From: CAZNPU01 sp964575335
GTDB taxonomy: Bacteria; Planctomycetota; Phycisphaerae; Phycisphaerales; SM1A02
Assembly (NCBI GenBank): GCA_964575335.1
Contig: CAZNPU010000032.1
Span: 1 to 33,848 of the forward strand
Reading direction: 5' to 3'
DNA length: 33,848 nucleotides
The notes beneath the pieces are model-generated. The model did no database searches. It saw nothing but the letters and a program-made list of their open reading frames with translations, and had not been told where the DNA came from. Every line of letters begins with the position of its first letter. The stretch's first letter is position 1. The translations under genes and the position numbers were made by a program. This document shows, piece by piece, positions 11,376 through 19,951 of the stretch.

Positions 11376-11416
11376 CTGACGACTGACTATTTGACTGTTC
11401 ACCCCTGACGACTGAC
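11376..11416 (+). repeat. Pair of 12-base direct repeats after actF
   Basis: CTGACGACTGAC occurs at 11376-11387 and again at 11405-11416, with a 29-base period, in the short gap between actF and the next gene. Related shorter pieces (GACTGACTATTTGACTG) lie between the copies. The second copy ends 8 bases before the start codon at 11425. It could be a protein-binding site or a slippage product; I see no known operator. Confidence 0.5.
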
Positions 11417-11424
11417 CTTCGACC

Positions 11425-11766
11425 ATGACTGAGGAAAAGTACGAACACAACCCAGGCGATCACGAAGATCCGCTTGCCGGGCCAACGTGGATCATCGGCT
11501 TTCTCGGCGCCGTGCTGCTGGCGGTCATCACGTTGGGGTTGACGGCGCTGTTTTACAACGCCGACCGTGAGGAAGAAGCCGCCAAGGTCATTGCTCGTGA
11601 TCCCGATGCGCTGATCAATCATCGTCTCGAGCAGCAGGCCCGTCTGACGGCGCCGCCTCGCATCGTTGAAGTCACCGAAGGCAACGAGGTTATGCAGGTG
11701 ATCCGCATACCCATCGATACGGCCAAGGAAATCATCGTTCGCGAAGGACTTGGCGGCAGACAGTAA
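11425..11766 (+). CDS. Small single-span membrane protein of unknown function between ACIII and SCO
   Basis: The 113-residue product has an acidic, hydrophilic N-terminus (about 20 residues), one membrane helix (about residues 23-45), and a soluble C-terminal domain with VIRIPIDTAKEIIVREG near its end. I do not recognise a named family. Its place between actF and the SCO copper chaperone, and its one-helix shape, make it a candidate accessory subunit of ACIII (in the role of the single-helix ActG of other species) or an oxidase assembly factor. That is inference from context; no sequence similarity is claimed. Confidence 0.75.
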   Translation: MTEEKYEHNPGDHEDPLAGPTWIIGFLGAVLLAVITLGLTALFYNADREEEAAKVIARDPDALINHRLEQQARLTAPPRIVEVTEGNEVMQVIRIPIDTAKEIIVREGLGGRQ

Positions 11767-11908
11767 ACAATCGCTCGTCAGGCTCCTAGAGTTCCGCTGT
11801 TCAACCGTTCATTCAACCTGCCTGCTGCACAGGCATCAAAAAGAGTCAGAAAAGCACCAGTTTCCTCAAAAAAACGCCACAAACATATTCAACACTCCAG
11901 AGTTTGCC

Positions 11909-12787
11909 ATGTTCAACTTTGCTTCAACCCATATCCGTGTCGCCGCCGTCGCAGCCGCATTGTGCTGCGGCATGGTGACGGCTTCTGCCCAGGCGCAGCG
12001 GCCGTACGACTACGTGCCGCCGGAGATGCAGGGAGTTGGCGTGGTTGAACGCCTGGGTGAAAAGGTGCCGCTGGATCTCACCTTTACGGATGAGTCCGGC
12101 AACACCATTCAGTTGGCTGACTATTTCAAGCCCGGTAAGCCGGTCATTCTCACGCTGAACTATTACAACTGCCCGCAACTGTGCACCCTCACGCTCAACG
12201 GCCTGGTGGACGGGCTGAAGGATGTCGAGTGGTCAGCGGGTGAGGAGTTCGAAATCGTCACCGTGAGCATCGATCCCGAAGAAGGGCACGAGCTGGCGGA
12301 GGTGAAAAAGCGAGCCTACCTCACCATGTACAAGCGTGAGTCCGTCAAGGACGGCTGGCATTTCCTCGTCGGTGAGCAGGAAAACATTACGAAGCTGGCC
12401 AATGCCGTCGGCTTTGGCTACCGCTATGACGCCAAGTCGGGCGAATTCGCACACACCTCGACGATTATTTTTCTCACGCCGGACGGCACGATTTCGCGGT
12501 ACATGAACGATGTGATGTTCAAGTCGCGCGATCTGCGTCTGGCGCTGGTGGAAGCGTCGCAAGGCACAATCGGCACGGCCATGGAGCAGTTTCTGCTGCT
12601 GACGTGCTTTCAATGGGACCCCGACTCCAACAGCTACGCTGCCAGCGCAATAAAGATTATGAAGCTTGGCGGTGCGTTGACGTTGATAGTGCTGGCAGCC
12701 GGCCTGGGCGCGCTGTGGTGGCGCGGCTCGTATACCGCCGTCGGTGCAGACAACTCGGGGTCGGAGGATCAGGCGGCTGCTGAGTAA
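11909..12787 (+). CDS. SCO1/SenC family copper chaperone
   Basis: The 292-residue product has a cleavable signal peptide (to about ASAQAQ), then the SCO thioredoxin-like domain with the copper ligands CPQLC (Cys88 and Cys92) and His182 in the FAHTST motif. SCO proteins deliver copper to the CuA site of oxidase subunit II, encoded next. A hydrophobic helix follows the domain (about residues 251-270, LTLIVLAAGLGALWW), so this form appears to be anchored at its C-terminus instead of its N-terminus. The ATG at 11909 was chosen because the signal peptide begins there; an open frame from 11750 adds a leader-like segment with no hydrophobic character. The 142 bases before it are A-rich and hold no gene. 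Confidence 0.92.
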   Translation: MFNFASTHIRVAAVAAALCCGMVTASAQAQRPYDYVPPEMQGVGVVERLGEKVPLDLTFTDESGNTIQLADYFKPGKPVILTLNYYNCPQLCTLTLNGLVDGLKDVEWSAGEEFEIVTVSIDPEEGHELAEVKKRAYLTMYKRESVKDGWHFLVGEQENITKLANAVGFGYRYDAKSGEFAHTSTIIFLTPDGTISRYMNDVMFKSRDLRLALVEASQGTIGTAMEQFLLLTCFQWDPDSNSYAASAIKIMKLGGALTLIVLAAGLGALWWRGSYTAVGADNSGSEDQAAAE

Positions 12788-12831
12788 GCATGCGCTTTGG
12801 TGAGTCGCCGCGGCGACCGTTGGGACCGATC

Positions 12832-13956
12832 ATGATTTTTCAAAGCATCATTTCATCAGTTCTGACTTCGAGCTTGCTTGCCACGACGGCTACGCCGCCG
12901 ACAAGCCCGGCAGGCGCTCGAGTGCCCGATGCACCGCCGTCGCTGTGGATGCCGGAACAGGCGTCCACCGCCGCGCCGGACGTTGACTTCGTTTTCAACT
13001 TCATCACAGGGCTGTCGATCTTCTTTTTCATTCTGATCGTGGTCCTGATGGTGGTGTTTGTTGTGAAATACCGTCGCCGCGAGCAGCACGGAAAGGCCGT
13101 CAGCACCATTACGCACAACACGGCTCTTGAGCTGACGTGGACGATCGTACCGCTGATTCTGGTGATTTCGATTTTCTACGTCGGCATGCAGGGCTTTTTG
13201 AACCTTCGTCGCCCGCCGGTGGGGGCGTATGAGGTGAACGTCACCGCTGCACGCTGGTCGTGGACGTTTCAGCATCGCAACGGCTGCACCGAAACGAACA
13301 TTCTTCGCGTGCCGGTCAATCGCCCGGTGCGTCTGGTAATGAACTCCACCGACGTGCTGCACTCGATGTACATTCCGGCATTTCGCGTCAAGCAGGACGT
13401 GGTGCCCGGGCGCGTGACGTCGCTGTGGTTCGAAGCCACGCAGGTTGGGCAGTTTGACCTGTTCTGTGCCGAGTACTGCGGCAAAGACCACTCGCAGATG
13501 GTCGGCAGGGTGATTGTGCTCAGCGAAGAAGAGTTTGCTGAACAGCTTGAAGATTGCGCCAACATCATCGACGAACTGGCTGAAACGGATTTGCCCCGCT
13601 ATGCCATCGATCGGCTCTGGCCTCGCTGCTCCTCGTGCCATACGGTTGATGGTCGGCCCAGCACTGGTCCGACGTGGCAAGGGCTTTGGGAGCGCACCAC
13701 GAAGGGCGAAACGGTGTTCAGGGACGGCACGCAGCTTTCACAGCTCATCGGCCCGGGTCGAGAGTACGAGGAGCCGGAGAATTACATCATTGATTCCATC
13801 CTCAACCCCGGACGGCACATTGTGGCCCCCTATACCAACGCCATGCCGGCATTCCAGGGCCAGCTTCGGCCACGTGAGGTCACTGCGCTGGTGGAGTTGA
13901 TCAAACGCTTGGATGAGTTTGTCGGGCCTGACGGCCAGTTCATTCCAGCCGAGTAA
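12832..13956 (+). CDS. coxB: Cytochrome c oxidase subunit II with C-terminal haem c domain (caa3 type)
   Basis: The 374-residue product has a leader, two membrane helices (near residues 60-85 and 100-120), a cupredoxin domain with the CuA site CAEYCGKDHSQM (from residue 212), and a fused cytochrome c domain with CSSCH at 266 and a likely Met ligand in NAMPAFQG near 338. The fusion defines a caa3 oxidase, which takes electrons through its own haem c. I prefer the ATG at 12832 (GGGA upstream, followed by a hydrophobic leader) over the ATG at 12790. The gene sits between the SCO chaperone and subunit I. Confidence 0.95.
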   Translation: MIFQSIISSVLTSSLLATTATPPTSPAGARVPDAPPSLWMPEQASTAAPDVDFVFNFITGLSIFFFILIVVLMVVFVVKYRRREQHGKAVSTITHNTALELTWTIVPLILVISIFYVGMQGFLNLRRPPVGAYEVNVTAARWSWTFQHRNGCTETNILRVPVNRPVRLVMNSTDVLHSMYIPAFRVKQDVVPGRVTSLWFEATQVGQFDLFCAEYCGKDHSQMVGRVIVLSEEEFAEQLEDCANIIDELAETDLPRYAIDRLWPRCSSCHTVDGRPSTGPTWQGLWERTTKGETVFRDGTQLSQLIGPGREYEEPENYIIDSILNPGRHIVAPYTNAMPAFQGQLRPREVTALVELIKRLDEFVGPDGQFIPAE

Positions 13957-13999
13957 GTTTCGACAGCCCATCCATGCATATGCGAAAGTAGGCAGCACC

Positions 14000-15757
<1,758 letters not shown>

Positions 15758-15764
15758 ATCAGTC

Positions 15765-16760
15765 ATGTCGCAAGCCCCTCCACATCCTCTTTCCGAGTTG
15801 CCGCAGCCGCAGGGTCATAAGACCTTTGAGCCGGGCCACCATCCCGGTCACGAGCATCCCGACTTCCTCGCGCATCACTGGGAAACGCCCAAGCAGCAGT
15901 TCGAGGCAGGCAAGCTTGGCATGTGGCTGTTCCTGGCGACGGAAATACTGTTGTTCGGCGGATTGTTCTGCGGATACGCAGTGTGGCGCGCCAACCATCC
16001 CGAACTGTTCGAGTATGGAAGCCAGTTCCTCGACACCACCATGGGCGCGATCAACACCGTGGTGCTGATTCTCAGCAGCCTCACGATGGCGTGGGCAGTG
16101 ACCGCGGCGCAGAAGAATCAGATCGGCCTGGTGAAGTTGCTGCTCGTCCTCACGCTCGCCGGCGCATTCACCTTCATGGTCATCAAGTACTTTGAGTACA
16201 CCCATAAATTCCATGAAGGGTGGTATCCGGGCATCCGCTTCTACGAAACCCCCGGCCCGTTGGCGCACGAGTTCTGGCACGTCGATACTCAGACAACCCA
16301 CGCTGCAGCCGCTGCAACTGCTGCAGCCGCCCCGTCGGATACGCCCAGCGACGCGCAGCAACTGCTTGTCACGCCGCCTGCGTTGGCCGCCACGCCACCT
16401 ACTGATGCGCCGGCCGTTGCGCCCGCGTCACAGGGGCCAAGCGGTCTGCGGCCTGATGCGCCATTGGTCCAGCAGCCGCGAACGCTGATACGCGAAGCGC
16501 CGGAAAACATCGTGCATCCGCTGCGCGATCCCGAGCGCCCGCCGAACGCACACATGTTCTTCAACATTTACTTCATGATGACCGGCCTGCACGGCATCCA
16601 CGTGACCATCGGCATCGGCCTGATCACCTGGCTGCTTATTCGAACGCAGCTTGGCCATTTCAGCAGCGCCTACTTCACGCCGATCGACCTGGTCGGCCTG
16701 TACTGGCACATCGTTGACCTGATCTGGATCTTCCTGTTCCCGCTGTTTTATCTGATCTGA
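15765..16760 (+). CDS. coxC: Cytochrome c oxidase subunit III with Ala/Pro-rich insert
   Basis: The 331-residue product has five helices of the subunit III family, including KLGMWLFLATEILLFGGLF and MTGLHGIHVTIGIGLI. Two features stand out: a His-rich N-terminus (about 12 His in the first 40 residues) and a low-complexity Ala/Pro/Thr-rich insert at about residues 177-240, between helices three and four. The insert makes it about 100 residues longer than five-helix relatives such as the second copy at 17514. A GGAGG lies 15 bases before the start, a wide spacing. The insert is in frame and lies in a loop, so it is more likely natural than an assembly fault. Confidence 0.9.
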   Translation: MSQAPPHPLSELPQPQGHKTFEPGHHPGHEHPDFLAHHWETPKQQFEAGKLGMWLFLATEILLFGGLFCGYAVWRANHPELFEYGSQFLDTTMGAINTVVLILSSLTMAWAVTAAQKNQIGLVKLLLVLTLAGAFTFMVIKYFEYTHKFHEGWYPGIRFYETPGPLAHEFWHVDTQTTHAAAAATAAAAPSDTPSDAQQLLVTPPALAATPPTDAPAVAPASQGPSGLRPDAPLVQQPRTLIREAPENIVHPLRDPERPPNAHMFFNIYFMMTGLHGIHVTIGIGLITWLLIRTQLGHFSSAYFTPIDLVGLYWHIVDLIWIFLFPLFYLI

Positions 16761-16822
16761 TTCTTCTGCTGACGCCCGCAGCGGCCACTGACAGACCGCT
16801 TCGATCGTCGCGTGCAACTTTC

Positions 16823-16836
16823 ATCAATCAATCAAT
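16823..16836. repeat. ATCA tetranucleotide tract before coxD
   Basis: ATCAATCAATCAAT is a short tetranucleotide repeat that ends 12 bases before the coxD start. The same unit recurs in other intergenic spaces of this window (17288, 24336 and 29303). Confidence 0.8.
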
Positions 16837-16848
16837 AGCTTGCAAACC

Positions 16849-17289
16849 ATGGCACACCAGACCAATAGCACCAATTCACACGGCCACGGCGAGCATCAGG
16901 TCGGCCACATCGTGTCGCCAAAGATTCTCATCGCCACCGCGGTGGCGCTGCTGATTCTGACTGCGATTACGGTATGGTCAGCCCAGGTTGATTTCAGCAG
17001 GGTCGGCCTGCCAGAAATGGATGTCATCGTCGCCATGGCCATCGCAGTGATCAAAGCCTCGCTGGTGGGCCTGTTTTTCATGCACCTTCGGTGGGATCGG
17101 CCGTTCAACGGCTTTGTGCTTGTGACTTCACTCGCGTTCGTTGCGCTGTTCATTACGTTTGCTCTCACTGACACGCGAGAGTACAGGCGGTCAATCATTG
17201 ATGAAGAATCCACGCTGATTCAGCAGCGGCTGGCCGAGTTGCCGCCGCCCGGAACGCCGTTGCCTGCAGAAGAAGCTGAAGGCCATTAA
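16849..17289 (+). CDS. coxD: Cytochrome c oxidase subunit IV (bacterial small subunit)
   Basis: The 146-residue product has a His-rich N-terminus (HGHGEHQVGH), then three helices (about residues 25-44, 62-83 and 88-107) with VIAMAIAVIKASLVGLFFMHL, the signature of the prokaryotic cytochrome c oxidase subunit IV family. It is a small accessory membrane subunit of the oxidase. ATG 16849 is preferred over a TTG at 16840. It follows coxC by 88 bases. Confidence 0.9.
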   Translation: MAHQTNSTNSHGHGEHQVGHIVSPKILIATAVALLILTAITVWSAQVDFSRVGLPEMDVIVAMAIAVIKASLVGLFFMHLRWDRPFNGFVLVTSLAFVALFITFALTDTREYRRSIIDEESTLIQQRLAELPPPGTPLPAEEAEGH

Positions 17290-17306
17290 TCGATCGATTG
17301 ATTGAT
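17288..17306. repeat. ATCG/ATTG tetranucleotide tract after coxD
   Basis: A run of four-base units (AATCGATCGATTGATTGAT) begins at the coxD stop codon. It contains both orientations of the ATCA-type unit and can fold back on itself, since ATCGAT and ATCAAT/ATTGAT are self-complementary. Confidence 0.6.
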
Positions 17307-17324
17307 CCGCAGCAGGACAGTTCA

Positions 17325-17344
17325 CCGCCAGCAGCGGGCTTTTT
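17325..17344 (+). terminator. Weak candidate terminator downstream of coxD
   Basis: A short GC stem (CCGC, 5-base loop, GCGG) is followed by GCTTTTT. The stem has only four pairs, so termination would be weak. It could reduce read-through into the second subunit III gene. Confidence 0.25.
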
Positions 17345-17407
17345 GCTGTCTTGCCCCTTGTTTCTGTTCGTTCGTTATTCGCAAGGCAAACGTCAGCAGC
17401 GCAGGAC

Positions 17408-17477
17408 GCATGCTCAGCATGCGCGCTATGGTTGCTTTGTGAAGTAGAAGACGGAGCATTAGTTGCGTGGTGCAACT
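17408..17477. other. Two small hairpins between coxD and the second subunit III gene
   Basis: GCATGC-TCA-GCATGC (17408-17422) and AGTTGC-GTGGT-GCAACT (17461-17477) are 6-bp inverted repeats in the 224-base gap. Their role is unknown; they may be leader structures or operators for the gene at 17514. Confidence 0.4.
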
Positions 17478-17513
17478 GATGGTCGGGTCTTCGTGGATTG
17501 AACGTTCATCATC

Positions 17514-18107
17514 ATGCGCGTCACCCCGTTCAGTGATCACCAATCTCGGTTCGATGCCGGCAGGTTCGGCATGGCGCTGTTTCTCATCTCGCTGGCCATG
17601 CTGTTTGGCGCGAGCCTACTTGGCTATTTCATCATTCGCTTTCAGACGAAAGCCTGGCCGACCGATCTGCCCAGTCTGCCCGGGGTTTTGTGGTTCAGCA
17701 CGGCATTGCTGATCGTCAGTTCCTTCACCATGCAGTGGTCGCTCAACGGCATCCGCATGAACCAGCTTGCGCAGCTTCGCCGGGGCATGGCAAGCACGCT
17801 CGGGCTTGGGGCAGCGTTTCTCCTGCTGCAGACCGGCGCGTGGCTCACCTGGCTGCGTCCGGTGATCGAGCGATGGGCGGAATCCGGCGAATACCGTCTC
17901 GCACTGACCGGGTTTTATGTGCTCACCGGCCTGCACGCGCTGCACGTGGTGGGCGGGCTGATTCCCATGTCGATTATCACCAGACGGGCATGGCAGGACC
18001 GCTACACCGCACAGCAGCACGCGGGCGTGTACTACTGCGCGATGTACTGGCACTTTCTTGGCGTGGTGTGGGTCGTGCTGTTTTTCGCGCTGCTGCTGGG
18101 GATTTGA
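17514..18107 (+). CDS. Second haem-copper oxidase subunit III-like protein
   Basis: The 197-residue product has five helices of the subunit III family: FGMALFLISLAMLFGASLLG, then LWFSTALLIVSSFTMQWS, LGAAFLLLQTGAWLTWL, FYVLTGLHALHVVGGLIP and MYWHFLGVVWVVLFFALLLG. It is a paralogue of the coxC product at 15765 with no insert and no His-rich tail. It closes the oxidase cluster after a 224-base gap, so it may have its own expression. It may be a subunit of the same oxidase or an assembly partner. No clear ribosome binding site precedes its ATG; a palindrome TGAACGTTCA (17499-17508) lies there instead. Confidence 0.88.
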   Translation: MRVTPFSDHQSRFDAGRFGMALFLISLAMLFGASLLGYFIIRFQTKAWPTDLPSLPGVLWFSTALLIVSSFTMQWSLNGIRMNQLAQLRRGMASTLGLGAAFLLLQTGAWLTWLRPVIERWAESGEYRLALTGFYVLTGLHALHVVGGLIPMSIITRRAWQDRYTAQQHAGVYYCAMYWHFLGVVWVVLFFALLLGI

Positions 18108-18190
18108 AAACAGATGGCCGTCCCCCCGCTGGTAGTAGCGTGTCCTGACGCGACGCTGTCGCACACTCATTGATGAGAAGAAAGGCAGCT

Positions 18191-18340
18191 TCGCTCGTCC
18201 CATGCGCTGGCTATGGGACGCGCATCTTTCGGCCCGGAACGTTCGTCCTCTGTGCTGGGATGTGTGTTCTTTGGCGCGGGACATTCGTCCCACGTGCCGG
18301 GACGTGCGTTTTTTGCGTGGAACGTTCGCTCTGCTTTATG
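18191..18340. repeat. 42-bp degenerate tandem repeat, about 3.5 copies
   Basis: Units start at 18215, 18257 and 18299 (42 bases each), with a partial copy before the first. Each unit begins GGGAYGYGYR and carries GGRACRTTCGTCC in its middle. Within the unit there is a 21-base half-period, visible on the minus strand as a 7-residue protein-like repeat (THVPARG, TNVPRQR, THIPAQR, TNVPGRK). The copies contain the palindrome GAACGTTC and the hairpin GGGAC-ATTC-GTCCC (18278-18291). It lies between the converging ends of the second subunit III gene and ctaA. The units abut without spacers, so it is not a CRISPR array. Confidence 0.8.
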
Positions 18341-18376
18341 GGCCGACTGACTGCTTCATCGATGCTGCTGGTGCGA

Positions 18377-19735
18377 TCAGGCGGGGGCGTGTTCGCCGGT
18401 AGGCAGGTTTGCGGTGATGGCAACGGGTTTAAGCAGCCGCCGCGTCCACACCATCAGCAGCGTCGCCATCGCCAGCAGCAGTGCGCCGGTGGCCTGGTGC
18501 ATGGTCGTGAAAACCACTTCCACGACGGGAATGTCCGAGTCAGGCGTTCTGGCCCAGGCGACGAACATGGCGATGGTTCCCAGCAGAAGCTGGGTGCCCA
18601 CCGTGAGCATGAGCCACTTGCCGACTGTGGGCAGCACAGGCAGATCGCGGTATTTGCTCCATGATCTTCCGCCTATGAAGACTGCCGCCATGGTGACGAA
18701 CATCGCCATGAAGATATGTGTGTACAGGGGGTGCAGCGGCTCGGGCGGATTGTTGTAATCACGCCGCAGATGCCGGTACAGCGCGCCCAGCACCAGTTGC
18801 AGAATCAGCAGCACCACGAGTATGAGGCTGAATTTGCGGTCGGTCGCAGCGCTGGGCGCAGCCAGCATGGCGCGATCGGATTTCCATGTGGCGCTGGTGA
18901 ATGCTGCGATGGCGATGAACGTGGCGAAGACGATCTGGCCGAAGACGCCATGTGCGATCGCCAGTGCGATGCTCTCTTTCACCACGCGATGGCCGCCCAT
19001 GTATCCCTGCAGGCACACCGCCAGCAGCACGCCGATGGCTAGCACGCGCAGCCAGGCGCGCTTCTCGAAAATGAACATGCTGACAGTCAGGGTGATGCAG
19101 GTGACGCCCACGAGCATGCCGTAGAGCCGGTGGGCGTGTTCGTAGTAGATGCCGCCGACCATTTCGGAAAGCGGATACAGCAGCATGTTGTGGCCGAAGC
19201 TGTTGGGCCAGTCGGGCACCGCCAGGCCGGCTTCGAGTCCGGTCACCAGTCCGCCGGTGATCAGCAGCAGAAACACGGTGACGGCAGCGACAGCGGTGAA
19301 CAGTCCAAACCAGTTGCGTGAGGCGGAGGCGGATCGAACTTCAGATGACGCCAGCGCGCCGCCTGCAGCCGCTCCGATGGTTGCCAGCGCGATTGAAACG
19401 CCATAAGCGCCAAGCGCCCACCAGATGCCCTGAATGAGCTTTTCCTCCTGCGTTTCGCCGCCAAGCAGACTGCCGATCAGCAGCAGGTTCAGCGAAGCAG
19501 ACACGATGCCGACTTTCAGGCCCGCCAGCCACGGCCGCTCATGAGGCGATGTATTGCGGCCGGCGATAAATCCGCCTGCCAAAAGACATGCCAGCGTGAC
19601 GCCGAAAAGCACTTCGCCCATCACCAGGCCGGGCTTCATCATCGACACGTATGCCACCGCCCACATGGCCACGGTGGTGGCGAAACCAATGGCAAGCGTC
19701 CGTCCGCGGTGCTGGTAAATATGCGGTTCGCGCAT
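18377..19735 (-). CDS. ctaA: Haem A synthase, COX15/CtaA family
   Basis: The 452-residue product has the CtaA core from about residue 150: VPDWPNSFGH, then EHAHRLYG with the conserved EHxHR, HRVVKESIALAIAHGVFGQ, HPLYTHIFMA and MHQATGALLL, which supply the haem-ligand histidines. It oxidises the methyl group of haem O to make haem A for the oxidase encoded alongside. About four additional hydrophobic helices precede the core (residues about 17-130), giving roughly 12 in total. The ATG at 19735 is supported by AAGGAG (complement of 19743-19748) with 7-base spacing; the frame is open to 19813. It is divergent from ctaB. Confidence 0.93.
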   Translation of the reverse strand: MREPHIYQHRGRTLAIGFATTVAMWAVAYVSMMKPGLVMGEVLFGVTLACLLAGGFIAGRNTSPHERPWLAGLKVGIVSASLNLLLIGSLLGGETQEEKLIQGIWWALGAYGVSIALATIGAAAGGALASSEVRSASASRNWFGLFTAVAAVTVFLLLITGGLVTGLEAGLAVPDWPNSFGHNMLLYPLSEMVGGIYYEHAHRLYGMLVGVTCITLTVSMFIFEKRAWLRVLAIGVLLAVCLQGYMGGHRVVKESIALAIAHGVFGQIVFATFIAIAAFTSATWKSDRAMLAAPSAATDRKFSLILVVLLILQLVLGALYRHLRRDYNNPPEPLHPLYTHIFMAMFVTMAAVFIGGRSWSKYRDLPVLPTVGKWLMLTVGTQLLLGTIAMFVAWARTPDSDIPVVEVVFTTMHQATGALLLAMATLLMVWTRRLLKPVAITANLPTGEHAPA

Positions 19736-19805
19736 GCGGTGGCTCCTTGAAACAGAGAACCGGCTGGGAGATGGCAATGGACGTCGAGGTGGGAATCGCA
19801 TAATA

Positions 19806-19821
19806 TGTGACAAAATTCACA
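19806..19821. promoter_or_regulatory. Perfect CRP-type palindrome between ctaA and ctaB
   Basis: TGTGA-CAAAAT-TCACA matches the classic CRP half-sites TGTGA-N6-TCACA at all ten positions. It lies in the 216-base divergent space between the haem A and haem O synthase genes. CRP/FNR-superfamily regulators control respiration genes in many bacteria, so a member of this family may control the pair. A CATAAT/TATTAT sequence (19799-19805) touches the palindrome on the ctaA side, so binding there could block a ctaA promoter. No regulator gene is in the window. Confidence 0.6.
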
Positions 19822-19951
19822 AAGGCCAGTATCGCGCTCCTCTTGCCGCTGTTCTCACATTGTCATTGTGCATGAACGTGCATCAGGAAGGGGTGGATTC
19901 TGGCCTGTTGTGTGTTGTTTTCGCTTTTGCCTTTTTGCCGCAGCCGTTTCC

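Noticed and set aside
10465..11622. Long minus-strand frame (385 codons) opposite actF, and similar long frames opposite coxA, coxB and actB
   Set aside because: They are Arg/His/Gln-rich mirror readings of strongly conserved membrane-protein genes, a common effect of high-GC third positions, with no domain of their own.
18191..18340. CRISPR array
   Set aside because: The 42-bp units abut directly with no variable spacers, and no cas gene is nearby.
18170..18664. Plus-strand frame through the 42-bp repeat and into ctaA
   Set aside because: Its residues come from the tandem repeat and the antisense of ctaA; it has no ribosome binding site or recognisable fold.
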